64,000 nucleotides of DNA from Phycisphaerae bacterium (GCA_030612705.1 JAUWNI010000001.1:1-64000), one strand, 5' to 3'. Numbered from the stretch's first letter, positions 29,622 through 39,107 are shown. The notes: generated from the letters alone by a model not told the origin. A program made the numbers and translations.

Positions 29622-30557
29622 TTAGTCAGCCCGCTTGTTTCGATCCGCAACCTTGTAGTAGCACTTGCCGGAAGTCCACGTGGTCTCCACCAGCCTCTCC
29701 GCCTGAAGCGCTTCGACGTACTTGACGACCTCGTTGGGATGCATACCGAGTCCCTGTGCAATGCCGTCTATCGAGCACGGCCGCCTTCGCAGCAGGCTTA
29801 GGATCTCGTCGCGACTCACGGAGAACTGAACTTGCTCGTGTACGTGGTGATAATCGGCGACGACTTCGGCGGGGGGATCGAAAACACCGGCCAACTCGGC
29901 CAGGCGCTCGGGTGAGACGCCCGTGGCGGAGCGGTCAGCGGGCGGGCGCGTGACGGTGTTGATCTGGATGCGGTCGGGCTTGATGAGGCCGGCGTATTGA
30001 GCCAGCTTCTTCACGCCGGCATCGTCGGCCGTGCAGCCTGCCAGCAGAAACACCTCCAGCCAGTATTGTCCGCGACAGGCCTCCCTCGAAGCCACCAGGC
30101 CGTCAATCAACCGATCAAACGAGACGGCTTCATGAGGGCGGTTAACGCGACGGAACATCGCCTCATCACCGGCATCGAGCGAGGGAATGAGCAGATCCAG
30201 GTTTTGGATGGCCGCCCGAACCTCAGGTATCCACAGCAGGGATCCGTTCGTCAGGAGCGCAACAGGAATGTTGGTTATGCGTTTAATGCCGTCGATCAGA
30301 TCGCTTAGCCGCGAGAAGAGCGTCGGCTCGCCGGAACCGCTAAGCGTTATGTAGTCGGGACGTTTGGAGAGTTTCACCTTGACTTCATCAAGAACGTCCT
30401 CAAACGGCACCCATTCTTTCCGCTCGATGGTCTTGCAAGTCGTCCGACCAAGCTGGCAGTAGATACAGTCGTACGTGCACGTTTTGAACGGGACGACATC
30501 GACGCCGAGTGATCGTCCTAAGCGACGCGATGGCACGGGGCCGAATACGTAACTCAT
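29622..30557 (-). CDS. Radical SAM protein with C-terminal winged-helix-like domain
   Basis: MSYVFGPVPSRRLGRSLGVDVVPFKTCTYDCIYCQLGRTT; C-terminal LRRRPCSIDGIAQGLGMHPNEVVKYVEALQAERLV. Confidence 0.9.
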   Translation of the reverse strand: MSYVFGPVPSRRLGRSLGVDVVPFKTCTYDCIYCQLGRTTCKTIERKEWVPFEDVLDEVKVKLSKRPDYITLSGSGEPTLFSRLSDLIDGIKRITNIPVALLTNGSLLWIPEVRAAIQNLDLLIPSLDAGDEAMFRRVNRPHEAVSFDRLIDGLVASREACRGQYWLEVFLLAGCTADDAGVKKLAQYAGLIKPDRIQINTVTRPPADRSATGVSPERLAELAGVFDPPAEVVADYHHVHEQVQFSVSRDEILSLLRRRPCSIDGIAQGLGMHPNEVVKYVEALQAERLVETTWTSGKCYYKVADRNKRAD

Positions 30558-30904
30558 CGGGGCGCCCGCGGCTTTCCGGGCGGGACAATCATGATGTCGT
30601 GTTCATGGTCGTGTTTCTTCTGATTCGCATGATCCTGGTCATGCTGGCGCCCTACGTGCGTATCTTTCCGTCGACGGCGTCCCAAACGCAGAGCCGACAT
30701 GAAGAAGGCGGAAATGCCACCGAGCACGCCGGCGAAAACAGGCCCGCCCGCGCACCCCGCTTGGCCGCAAAACGGACACACGGAGAATGCGGCCAGGAAC
30801 GCGAATAGACCGGCCCACCACCCGAAAAAGCGGGCAAACGGCGCCAGGAGGCGGCGCTTGCCCGATCGATGGAACTGCCGCGTACCGACGCTCATTTGGA
30901 ACAC
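30554..30904 (-). CDS. Small Cys-containing membrane protein with His-rich C-terminus
   Basis: FFGWWAGLFAFLAAFSVCPFCGQAGCAGGPVFAGVLGGISAFFM; C-terminal HVGRQHDQDHANQKKHDHEHD; contiguous with neighbours. Confidence 0.55.
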   Translation of the reverse strand: MFQMSVGTRQFHRSGKRRLLAPFARFFGWWAGLFAFLAAFSVCPFCGQAGCAGGPVFAGVLGGISAFFMSALRLGRRRRKDTHVGRQHDQDHANQKKHDHEHDIMIVPPGKPRAPR

Positions 30905-30910
30905 GCGCGC

Positions 30911-31321
30911 CTACAAAGGGTGTTGGGGCTCCTCACGCTCTTCGCCCAGAAGCTCCTTGACGGTTGTGAGCAGTCTATCGATGTCAATCGGCTTGTCCAA
31001 AAACACGTCGACCGGCAGGTAGTCTTTGTCGGGGGCGAAGCGGTATGGCACCTGCTTTTTCTCGTGTACGCAGGACAGGATCACGATCGGCAAATCCCGC
31101 ATGTCCAAATCCTCGCGTATCGAGCGGGCAACCGCAAAGCCCTCGTAGTCACTGGGCATCATGACGTCAAGAATGACAAGATCCGGAGCGACGGATTTGA
31201 CCTTTTCGATTCCTTGCTCAGGGGTCCGCGCACCTTCCACTTCAAAGTGCGCTTGCTCAAGCATCAGTCGTACGGCGTCCAGGAGGTCCTGATCGTCGTC
31301 GATTACGAGTATCTTGGCCAT
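30911..31321 (-). CDS. Response regulator (REC only)
   Basis: MAKILVIDDDQDLLDAVRLMLEQAHFEVEGARTPEQGIEKVKSVAPDLVILDVMMPSDYEG. Confidence 0.92.
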   Translation of the reverse strand: MAKILVIDDDQDLLDAVRLMLEQAHFEVEGARTPEQGIEKVKSVAPDLVILDVMMPSDYEGFAVARSIREDLDMRDLPIVILSCVHEKKQVPYRFAPDKDYLPVDVFLDKPIDIDRLLTTVKELLGEEREEPQHPL

Positions 31322-31347
31322 TGAGGCTCTCCCTTCTTCGAAGGCGG

Positions 31348-32694
31348 TTAGACCTGCTGCCGCATCTTGCTGATTGCCATCTCCGCCACGTTCACGAGCG
31401 GGTACACGACCGGTGATGCCGTGAGGGCGGGATGCGTGCCGATCTGGAATGTCGCAATGTCCTCGACTGTCATCCGTTTCTGCACACAAGCCGAAACCGC
31501 GTTGATCATTTCACCCGTTGCCGTGTCGCCACGCACTTGGCTGCCCAGAATGACGCCGGAATTCGCCTCAAAGACCGCTTTCATTTTTGTTTTGACCATG
31601 CCGGGCATGCCGCCCGGGTGCCGATTGGGGCCTTCGACGACCGCGACTACCACGTCGTAGCCACGTTGTTTGGCCATGGCTTCGGTCAGACCGGCGGTTC
31701 CGAGGGCGAAATCGCCCACGCATGTAGACCACACCCCGACCGTCCCGTAGTTCTGGCGCTTGATTCCAAACAGGTTCGCGCCGGCGATCCGGGCTTCTGT
31801 TTGGGCAATGGAGGCCAGCTTCAGGCCGGAGGGGCGGCCGCCGAAGAATGAACTCTTTTCGGCGCAGTCGCCGCACGCGAAGATTGCCGGATCGGAGGTC
31901 AGCATCGTCTGATCCACCGTGATCCCGCCGGTTAAGCCGATGCGCAGTCCGGCTTTCTTCGCCAAGTCCACGTTTGCCACCGAACCGATGCCGAGTATGA
32001 CGGCGTCTGCTTTTATTTCGAAGCCGTCGGCCAGCCGAACCGATTCAACGTGACCATTACCCTTGATTTGCTCGACCTTGGCGGAGGTCTTGATCGTAAT
32101 GCCGCGAGACGTGAGCACTTCCTCCATCTCGATGCAGAACTCGTCATCGTAAGCCAGGCTGAGACAGTGCGGCATCATTTCCACGACCGTGACGTTGGCG
32201 GCGCCCATCTTTTTGATTTCGTCCGCGAACTCGATCCCGATGAAACCGCCGCCGATAATGACGACGTCCTTTGCGGTTTGCAGACGCTCGAAAAGACGCC
32301 GTAATTCGTCAATGTCCTTTTGAATTGCGAAAACGCCGTCGATGTCGAACCCGGGAATCGGCGGCATGATCGGCAAAGAGCCGGTCGCCATCACCAGGCG
32401 TTCATAATGCACGCTCTCCGCGCTCGTCCGGAGGAGCTTTTTGTCTCGATCGAGTTCGGTAACGTCAGCCTTCAACAACTCGATGTTGTTGGCCTCGTAC
32501 GGCGTGTCCGGCATGACGTTCTTCTCCGGGCTCTTGAGCGTGCCGAAGATGTAGGGGATACCACACGGGACGAGAACCTGCTCTTCACGTCGGATGACAA
32601 GAACCTGCTTGCTTGGATAATGGCGGCGAGCCGTGAGGGCTGCCGTCAGACCGGCGGCGCTGCCGCCTATGATAACTATGTCTCTCTCTTTCAT
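31348..32694 (-). CDS. FAD-dependent pyridine nucleotide-disulfide oxidoreductase (CoA-disulfide reductase/NADH oxidase-like)
   Basis: IVIIGGSAAGLTAALTARR; VVIIGGGFIGIEFADEIKKMG; IFACGDCAEKSSFFGG. Confidence 0.92.
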   Translation of the reverse strand: MKERDIVIIGGSAAGLTAALTARRHYPSKQVLVIRREEQVLVPCGIPYIFGTLKSPEKNVMPDTPYEANNIELLKADVTELDRDKKLLRTSAESVHYERLVMATGSLPIMPPIPGFDIDGVFAIQKDIDELRRLFERLQTAKDVVIIGGGFIGIEFADEIKKMGAANVTVVEMMPHCLSLAYDDEFCIEMEEVLTSRGITIKTSAKVEQIKGNGHVESVRLADGFEIKADAVILGIGSVANVDLAKKAGLRIGLTGGITVDQTMLTSDPAIFACGDCAEKSSFFGGRPSGLKLASIAQTEARIAGANLFGIKRQNYGTVGVWSTCVGDFALGTAGLTEAMAKQRGYDVVVAVVEGPNRHPGGMPGMVKTKMKAVFEANSGVILGSQVRGDTATGEMINAVSACVQKRMTVEDIATFQIGTHPALTASPVVYPLVNVAEMAISKMRQQV

Positions 32695-32712
32695 TCATTC
32701 TTCTCCATGCCG

Positions 32713-33183
32713 CTACTTGGTAATCTGCGCCCGGTCCATGAACTTTCCGCGTGCCGTGGCCACGAGCTGCCCGTTCTGTACAAGTTCCGCCCTGAGCACG
32801 TGCAAGTGAGGAAAGCATCGCTCAATCCAGGCTCGCACTGTAACGGCCTCGCCCGTGCGTACCGGATGCCGAAATCGCACGGTGAGTTCCGCCGTCACGC
32901 CGGGGTGACCGTGTGCGAACAGGCAATTCGTCATCGCGCCGTCGAGGAGCGACGAAACCACGCCGCCATGCAGTACGTTTGCATAGCCTTCGAAGACCTT
33001 GTCGCAGTTAAAACGGGCCTGTACGCTGCCGTCCTCCAATGCTGAGAACTCCAAGCGCAGGCCGCGGTCATTTAAAGGACTGCAAACGACGCAGTTGGAA
33101 TGAGCCCGGGCTCGAAGCTCGCACAGGGCGTCTTCAGCAGAATCAGTGGTCACAGACATTTTCGCCGGCTTGCAGTGTTCCAC
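32713..33183 (-). CDS. PaaI-family thioesterase (hotdog fold)
   Basis: CVVCSPLNDRGLRLEFS...GYANVLHGGVVSSLLDGAMTNCLF...ELTVRFRHPVRTGEAVTVRAWI. Confidence 0.85.
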   Translation of the reverse strand: MEHCKPAKMSVTTDSAEDALCELRARAHSNCVVCSPLNDRGLRLEFSALEDGSVQARFNCDKVFEGYANVLHGGVVSSLLDGAMTNCLFAHGHPGVTAELTVRFRHPVRTGEAVTVRAWIERCFPHLHVLRAELVQNGQLVATARGKFMDRAQITK

Positions 33184-34366
33184 TCAGGTATGCGGCGGCG
33201 ATCTGTTCAGGGCTTTCATCGGGGGCACCCAGAACGACGCTGATGCTGTTTTGCGCGAACAGTTGCTGTGCCCGCTGGCCCATGCCGCCGGTAATGATCA
33301 CGTTGGCGCCAAGTTCGTGCAGCCAAGCCGGTAGAACCCCGGGTTCGTGCCCTGGTGGCTTGTGCGCCGTCTTGCCGAGGATCACCTTGTCATCCTCGTT
33401 GACTTCGTACAGTGCGAATTCGTCGCAATGTCCAAAGTGCATGCTCACACGTCCTGCCTGTACGGGAATGGCAATCTTCATACGATGATCCTCCTTGCCT
33501 TGATTCTTTGTTGTAACACTGGCGTGCTCTGGTGTCTGCTGTCCCAGGAGCAAACCCACGACGTTGGCGAACGCCTTGGCGCCGAGACTGTTTGTATGGT
33601 CGTCAATGAACGGGATTCCCGCATCGCCCGAGGTGACGATATCGGGATCGATCGGGATCGACCCCAGAAACGGCACGCTCATTTCATAAGCCAGGGCCTG
33701 GCCGCCACCTTTCTTGAACAGGTCGATTCGCTGCCCACAGTTCGGGCAGACAAAGCCGCTCATGTTCTCCACGATTCCCGCAACCGGCAAAGACAGACTG
33801 TTGCAGAAGGACACGCAACGGCGCACGTCTGCAACGGCCAGGTCTTGCGGCGTAGTCACAATCACGGCCTCCGCCGGCGAACCGACAAGCTGAGCTACCG
33901 ACATTGGCTCGTCCCCCGTTCCTGGCGGTGAATCGACGACCAAGTAATCCAGGTTGCCCCAAGCGACGTTTGTCAGGAATTGGCGTATGAGGTGGAACTT
34001 GCGCGGGCCGCGCCAAATCACGGGCTCGTTGGCGTTGGGTAACAAAAAGCCGATCGACATGACCGTTAGGTTGTCGCTCATGTGGACCGGCAACATGTCC
34101 TCTCCGGAAACGCTGATCTGCTTACCCTCCAGCCCCAGCAGTTTCGGAATGCTCGGTCCGTGGACGTCGACATCCAGGAGTCCGACGGTCTTGCCGGTTA
34201 GTGCCAGTGATACCGCCAGGTTGGCAGCCACGGTACTTTTCCCGACGCCGCCTTTGCCCGACAAGACGAGCAGCTTCCGTCGGATAGTCTTCATCCGGTC
34301 TCGCAGCATCTGCTCGTCACGTTGCCGCTGGGCCTCGTCAATTGGTTGTGCCTGTTGCTGTGACAT
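33143..34366 (-). CDS. MrpORP-type iron-sulfur carrier: Mrp/NBP35 ATPase fused to NifX/ORP-like domain
   Basis: Mrp part KLLVLSGKGGVGKSTVAANLAVSLALTGKTVGLLDVDVHGPSIPKLLGLEG, CPNCG; C-terminal NifX-like MKIAIPVQAGRVSMHFGHCDEFALYEV. Confidence 0.9.
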   Translation of the reverse strand: MSQQQAQPIDEAQRQRDEQMLRDRMKTIRRKLLVLSGKGGVGKSTVAANLAVSLALTGKTVGLLDVDVHGPSIPKLLGLEGKQISVSGEDMLPVHMSDNLTVMSIGFLLPNANEPVIWRGPRKFHLIRQFLTNVAWGNLDYLVVDSPPGTGDEPMSVAQLVGSPAEAVIVTTPQDLAVADVRRCVSFCNSLSLPVAGIVENMSGFVCPNCGQRIDLFKKGGGQALAYEMSVPFLGSIPIDPDIVTSGDAGIPFIDDHTNSLGAKAFANVVGLLLGQQTPEHASVTTKNQGKEDHRMKIAIPVQAGRVSMHFGHCDEFALYEVNEDDKVILGKTAHKPPGHEPGVLPAWLHELGANVIITGGMGQRAQQLFAQNSISVVLGAPDESPEQIAAAYLSGTLQAGENVCDH

Positions 34367-35273
34367 TTGGACTCCTGAGTGTCTCCAGGATGGTTGCCCA
34401 GAGCTGCCGAACATCGGCCGCGACCCCATTTGTCGCGTACTCGACGATGGACTGCCTCTTGATCTGGGCCTCCGTGATGGCCCGATCGTAGCGGACTCTC
34501 CCCGCCACCTTGAGACCGCGCTGGCGCGCCACCGCTTCGATTTTCAACGCGAGATCCTTGTTTATGTCCCACTTATTGATGCAAATCAGCGTATCGACGC
34601 GGAAATGCCCGGTCAAATCTGATACGCGTTCCAAATCGTGCAGGCCGCTCAACGTCGGCTCCGTAACCACCAACGCCAAAGCAGCCCCTGTGATCGACGC
34701 GATCACCGGACAACCGATGCCCGGCGAGCCGTCGATGAGAACCAGATCACGCTTCTGAGTTTTGGCGGTTTCCCGCGCCTGCTCGCGAACCAGGCTCACC
34801 AACTTGCCGGAATTCTCTTCCGCGACACCCAGCTTGGCATGCACCATCGGTCCGGCGCGCGTTTCGGATACAAACCACTCCCCGTTGACCGCGGGAGCAA
34901 ACTCGATGGCCTCCTCGGGGCAGAACCAGACACAAACGCCGCAACCCTCGCAGGCGATCGGATCGATTCGATACGCCTTTTCGCGCTGCCCTTCACCGGT
35001 TTCGCGGCAAGAAACCGCATCGAAACGGCACACTTCCGCGCATTTCCCACAGGCTGTGCACCGTTCGGGCAGAATGCGGGCTCGCGAGCCTCCGGAAAAC
35101 GTCTCGCGTCTGATAATCCTTGGCTCGAGAACGAGGTGGAGATCGGCCGCGTCGACGTCGCAATCCGCTAGAACAGCACTATCGGCCAGCGTGGCGAACG
35201 CGGCCACGATCGACGTCTTGCCCGTCCCGCCCTTGCCGCTGATTATGACCAATTCTTTTATTCGGTTTTCCAT
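34338..35273 (-). CDS. MinD/ParA-superfamily ATPase with inserted 2x[4Fe-4S] ferredoxin motif
   Basis: ELVIISGKGGTGKTSIVAAFATLAD; CTACGKCAEVCRFDAVSC...CEGCGVCVWFCPEEAI; LVLIDGSPGIGCPVIASI. Confidence 0.93.
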   Translation of the reverse strand: MENRIKELVIISGKGGTGKTSIVAAFATLADSAVLADCDVDAADLHLVLEPRIIRRETFSGGSRARILPERCTACGKCAEVCRFDAVSCRETGEGQREKAYRIDPIACEGCGVCVWFCPEEAIEFAPAVNGEWFVSETRAGPMVHAKLGVAEENSGKLVSLVREQARETAKTQKRDLVLIDGSPGIGCPVIASITGAALALVVTEPTLSGLHDLERVSDLTGHFRVDTLICINKWDINKDLALKIEAVARQRGLKVAGRVRYDRAITEAQIKRQSIVEYATNGVAADVRQLWATILETLRSPNVTATGTTN

Positions 35274-35289
35274 TTCGCCTTCCACATAC

Positions 35290-35703
35290 TCAATTCGCAC
35301 GCCGCTCCCGTGATTCCAGCGTCGAGCGAATCGCAGCATCGAGGTCGTTGGCCGTGTCCTCGCCCACGGTGTTGAGTGCCGCCAGGGTCCGTTCGATTAC
35401 TTTTTTCTGCTTGTTGAAGTGCCGCCCAATACGAGCCATGAAGGCCACACACTCTGAGGGTGACTGGAAATGGTCGAGCAGTTTGCTCACCCACTGGAGA
35501 TTCGCGGCGACCTCTTGGGGAATCCTTTCACTGTCGTGTCGCACGGCCTCTTGAGGACACGCATCGTGACACCGTCCGCAACGAATACAATCCGATTCGA
35601 CTATTGTGGCTCGTCCGTTGTCCTCGATGTCAATGGCACCCACGGGACACTCATCCACGCATATTTCGCACGCTGTACACATCTCTTGGTCAATCCATGG
35701 CAT
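35290..35703 (-). CDS. 4Fe-4S ferredoxin-domain protein with C-terminal helical extension
   Basis: MPWIDQEMCTACEICVDECPVGAIDIEDNGRATIVESDCIRCGRCHDACPQEAVRHDSERIP. Confidence 0.9.
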   Translation of the reverse strand: MPWIDQEMCTACEICVDECPVGAIDIEDNGRATIVESDCIRCGRCHDACPQEAVRHDSERIPQEVAANLQWVSKLLDHFQSPSECVAFMARIGRHFNKQKKVIERTLAALNTVGEDTANDLDAAIRSTLESRERRAN

Positions 35704-35714
35704 TAAGTGACACC

Positions 35715-36416
35715 TTACTGTTTCTGCATTTGCGATATTGGCTGATAGGCCCGTGCCCATATGTGTGAACATTTTTCCAAGTCCACTTCCTCCGCCGGCT
35801 TTTCCACATCAAGCGCCTGAATGACGTAGTCAAGTCGACGCAACAAGCTCGCGACATCCCTTACAGACTGCCCAAGTTCCTTGAGATACTCATGGTGGAT
35901 TTCACAGAAAATCTGAGGAGACTGCTCCTGCAATACCGCTTCAGCCCCTTGAAGTACGAGCAGCTCGCTACCTTCACAGTCCATATTGAGAATGTCGATC
36001 CTGCTCGTCTCCTGTTCGCCAAGGAAATCGCCCACGGTCGTGGCTTCGACCCACAGAAGCTCCGCATCGTCAGTCGGTGTTATGCCGCTTCCCTGTCCGT
36101 GTTTATAGAAGCGGATTCGAGTTGTGCGGTTGCTCAACGCCAACTGGTGGACGCTCACATTGTCAGCCGCATTTCGCGCTAGGTTCGCCTTCAAAACGTC
36201 ATAATACTCCGGTACGGGCTCAAACGCGTAAACATGCCCGCGAATGCCTACCTCCCTGGCTACGGCCACTGTCGTGAGACCTCGATTCGCCCCTATGTCG
36301 ATAACCCGCATTCCCGGCTCCGCAATGGACTTCAGAAACCTAATCTCTCCGGCAGGATGGGCCTGATTCTGGAGCTCACGCTGAAATACCGGAGAGTCAT
36401 AGGTGAATTCGTCCAT
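35715..36416 (-). CDS. FkbM family methyltransferase
   Basis: GMRVIDIGANRGLTTVAVAREVGIRGHVYAFEPVPEYYDVLKANLARN; RIDILNMDCEGSELLVLQGAE. Confidence 0.9.
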   Translation of the reverse strand: MDEFTYDSPVFQRELQNQAHPAGEIRFLKSIAEPGMRVIDIGANRGLTTVAVAREVGIRGHVYAFEPVPEYYDVLKANLARNAADNVSVHQLALSNRTTRIRFYKHGQGSGITPTDDAELLWVEATTVGDFLGEQETSRIDILNMDCEGSELLVLQGAEAVLQEQSPQIFCEIHHEYLKELGQSVRDVASLLRRLDYVIQALDVEKPAEEVDLEKCSHIWARAYQPISQMQKQ

Positions 36417-36422
36417 CGCTGC

Positions 36423-36986
36423 CTACCTTTTCCACAGCCCTTGTGGGCGAAACCCCCTCACCCAAATAACCTGTCGTCGCTCAATCAATCGCACCGTGGT
36501 TTCCTGATATCCAGCATTGTCGAGCATCACCGCCAGCTCTTCGGGGCTGTAGTAATTCTCACCCCACAGGCGTTGCGCCAGTGAATCCCGTGGAAATTCC
36601 ACAATCAGGATCTCCCCTCCGGGGCGCAAGATACGCTTGGCTTCCCCCAGGATTGTCCTAGCGTGCTTCATTTCGTGCAGCGCCCACAGCACTACGACCG
36701 CGTCCACGGACTTGTCCGCTGCGAAATCCAGATGAGTTGCGTCTTTTCGAACACAGCGAATCGGCGCGTTTCTGGAAGCCCGAGGCCGTTTTGGAAAGTC
36801 TGCTGAGGAGATATCAACCCCGGTGACGTGCTGGCCATACACTTGTGCTAGGTATTCCACTAGCACGCACGCGCCACAGCCAAGATCCAGGACGCGACCA
36901 GCCAGGCGCAATTCGCGTCCGATCCGCTGATGCAGACGCGGCTTGATCCGCTCATAGAACTCGTGGCTCAAAGCGTTCCGGACCAT
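36423..36986 (-). CDS. Class I SAM-dependent methyltransferase
   Basis: GRVLDLGCGACVLVEYLAQVYGQHVTGVDIS; SVDAVVVLWALHEM; RILRPGGEILIVEFP. Confidence 0.88.
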   Translation of the reverse strand: MVRNALSHEFYERIKPRLHQRIGRELRLAGRVLDLGCGACVLVEYLAQVYGQHVTGVDISSADFPKRPRASRNAPIRCVRKDATHLDFAADKSVDAVVVLWALHEMKHARTILGEAKRILRPGGEILIVEFPRDSLAQRLWGENYYSPEELAVMLDNAGYQETTVRLIERRQVIWVRGFRPQGLWKR

Positions 36987-37013
36987 CCCACACTCGAAAT
37001 CCGTATTCTTGCC

Positions 37014-37217
37014 CTACGTTAGCCCGCACGTTCCCGTTGGGCAGCTCGAGTCGCTCAAGCCAGAGGTCGACTTCGTCTTTGCAGCAAAAGTCGACAACAG
37101 CTTCTCCATCGCCTTGGAACTGCATTTCTCGCATACGTGGCTCTTTCTGTTGCCAGCCTTTTCCAGAAAGGGTGTTACGTGTCCGCACTGCTTACACCGG
37201 TACTCGAAGATGGGCAT
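37014..37217 (-). CDS. FmdB-family zinc ribbon protein
   Basis: MPIFEYRCKQCGHVTPFLEKAGNRKSHVCEKCSSKAMEKLLSTF. Confidence 0.88.
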   Translation of the reverse strand: MPIFEYRCKQCGHVTPFLEKAGNRKSHVCEKCSSKAMEKLLSTFAAKTKSTSGLSDSSCPTGTCGLT

Positions 37218-37281
37218 CTCTGTTCTCCTTCTTTTGTCCGTTCAACACATCTCGGTCTGCCGACTCCTATCCCACACTCGC

Positions 37282-38124
37282 CTACCGCTCTTCAGTAACC
37301 TCTTTCAGGAGCCCTTCGAACAATGGTTTGTACTCTGGTAAAGCTTCGCAGACCATTTCGCCCCGTGAATACGCCTCGGCAATCCCGCGGTCATCGCGGA
37401 TCTCCGCCAGGATTTTGATCCCGTCCTGATGGCAATAGCGGAGGACCTCGTCGTCGCCCACGTCGGCCCGGTTGATGACTACCCCAAAGCGAAGCTCCAG
37501 AACGCGAACCATCTCGACGGCAAGCTTCAGGTCATTCAGGCCGAACGGCGTCGGTTCGGTCACAAGCACCACGTAGTCAGAATCCCGAACGCTTTCGATG
37601 ACCGGACACGAAGTCCCCGGCGGAGCATCCACCAGCACGAGGTCGGCCTCGGGCGCGGCCGCCTTGACCGCTCTGATCACGGGCGGGCTCATCGCCTCCC
37701 CGATATTCAACAGCCCGTGGACAAAGTGGATGCGACCGGCGTGACCGACCTCCAATACCCCGATTTCGCGGGGCACTTCAGTGATCGCGTCGGTTGGACA
37801 CACCAGCGAACAACCGCCGCAAGCGTGGCACAACTCAGGGTAAACCAGGACCTTCTGCCCCAGACACACGATAGCGCTGTACTGGCAGATCTCGCCACAC
37901 TGGTCGCAATGAGTGCACTTCTCCTCGTCCACTTCGGGGATCAGGTTCCCGACTGACGTACGCCGCGAGATCTCCGGCTTCAGGAAAAGGTGCCCGTTGG
38001 GCTCCTCCACGTCACAGTCGAGGTATGCAACGCTTTGGCCATTGCGTGACGCCACATAGGCTATGTTGGTGGCCACGGTCGTCTTGCCCGTGCCGCCTTT
38101 GCCGCTTGCTATGGCTATTCTCAC
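37282..38124 (-). CDS. MinD/ParA-superfamily ATPase with inserted ferredoxin motif (second copy)
   Basis: MRIAIASGKGGTGKTTVATNIAYVAS; CTHCDQCGEICQYSAIVC...CHACGGCSLVCPTDAI; LVLVDAPPGTSCPVIESVRDSDYVVLVTEPTPFGLNDL. Confidence 0.93.
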   Translation of the reverse strand: MRIAIASGKGGTGKTTVATNIAYVASRNGQSVAYLDCDVEEPNGHLFLKPEISRRTSVGNLIPEVDEEKCTHCDQCGEICQYSAIVCLGQKVLVYPELCHACGGCSLVCPTDAITEVPREIGVLEVGHAGRIHFVHGLLNIGEAMSPPVIRAVKAAAPEADLVLVDAPPGTSCPVIESVRDSDYVVLVTEPTPFGLNDLKLAVEMVRVLELRFGVVINRADVGDDEVLRYCHQDGIKILAEIRDDRGIAEAYSRGEMVCEALPEYKPLFEGLLKEVTEER

Positions 38125-38136
38125 TGCACACCGTGC

Positions 38137-38313
38137 CTATTCCGGAATACTGATCGCCTCGGTTGGGCATTCGGCCACGCAAGCCGCACAGTCGGTGCAG
38201 TTCTCTTCATCAATGACTGCCTTTTCGTTTTCCAACGTGATCACTTCCACCGGGCACACCTCAACACACTCACCACACCCCGTGCACTTCTCAACATCTA
38301 CCGTCGCTGCCAT
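38137..38313 (-). CDS. Small 2x[4Fe-4S] ferredoxin (58 aa), absent from the supplied ORF track
   Basis: Hand translation: MAATVDVEKCTGCGECVEVCPVEVITLENEKAVIDEENCTDCAACVAECPTEAISIPE*. Confidence 0.93.
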   Translation of the reverse strand: MAATVDVEKCTGCGECVEVCPVEVITLENEKAVIDEENCTDCAACVAECPTEAISIPE

Positions 38314-38317
38314 GCAG

Positions 38318-38992
38318 TTATCCTTCCTGTTCTAATTGTTGAATCCGTTGCTGTATCTGCCGCACTTGCTCGGCCGCGGCCTCTGCCTGCTGCTTGAGCG
38401 TCGCCAGCTCATCCTCTTTACTGGGTTTTTGACCCGGCGGCAACGGGGGGTCCTGATCGGCTCCCGGCATTCCGCCGCCCATGCCCATTCCACGGCCCAT
38501 GCCGCCGCCACGCCCCATGCCCCGTCCCATTCCGCGGCCCCGGCCCATACCACCACCCCTTCCCATACCCATGCCCCCACCGGGCATCGGCGGTTGCTGA
38601 AGTGGCGTAGGTTGGCCCTGAGGAGGACCGGCCATGCCGGAATGACTGGCAACGTTCGGCTGATTGACAGCACTGAGTTGCCCCGTCTTGAACTGCTGGA
38701 TCACGTCTCTCACGACGCCGCTGCATCCAACGATCACCTCGATACCGACTGCGGAGAGAGTCTGATGCGCATTGGGACCGCAATTCCCGGTCAGGACAAA
38801 TGTCACGCCCTTCTCAGCCATCAGTTGAGCTGACTGGATGCCGGCCCCTCCACCGAGCGCTACGCTCTCATTTTGAATGGCTTCAAACGTCAGATCATCC
38901 GGATCAACGATCAGGAAATACGGGCAGCGGCCGAAGCGCGGATCAACGGCGGCATCCAATGTGGGCCCAGTAGCCGTAATTGCTATTTTCAT
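38318..38992 (-). CDS. NifX/NifB-like (dinitrogenase iron-molybdenum cofactor family) protein with GMGRG-rich tail
   Basis: MKIAITATGPTLDAAVDPRFGRCPYFLIVD; GMGMGRGGGMGRGRGMGRGMGRGGGMGRGMGMGGGM; C-terminal coiled-coil-like EELATLKQQAEAAAEQVRQIQQRIQQLE. Confidence 0.9.
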   Translation of the reverse strand: MKIAITATGPTLDAAVDPRFGRCPYFLIVDPDDLTFEAIQNESVALGGGAGIQSAQLMAEKGVTFVLTGNCGPNAHQTLSAVGIEVIVGCSGVVRDVIQQFKTGQLSAVNQPNVASHSGMAGPPQGQPTPLQQPPMPGGGMGMGRGGGMGRGRGMGRGMGRGGGMGRGMGMGGGMPGADQDPPLPPGQKPSKEDELATLKQQAEAAAEQVRQIQQRIQQLEQEG

Positions 38993-39107
38993 TAAGGTCT
39001 TTCCTTTCACACAATTCGCATTACCGCGGTGGACACGCACTCAAGGCAGGTTCGCATTACTCGCGACCGATCCTGTCCGGGAGGTGAAACTCACCTCATT
39101 TTCGGCC

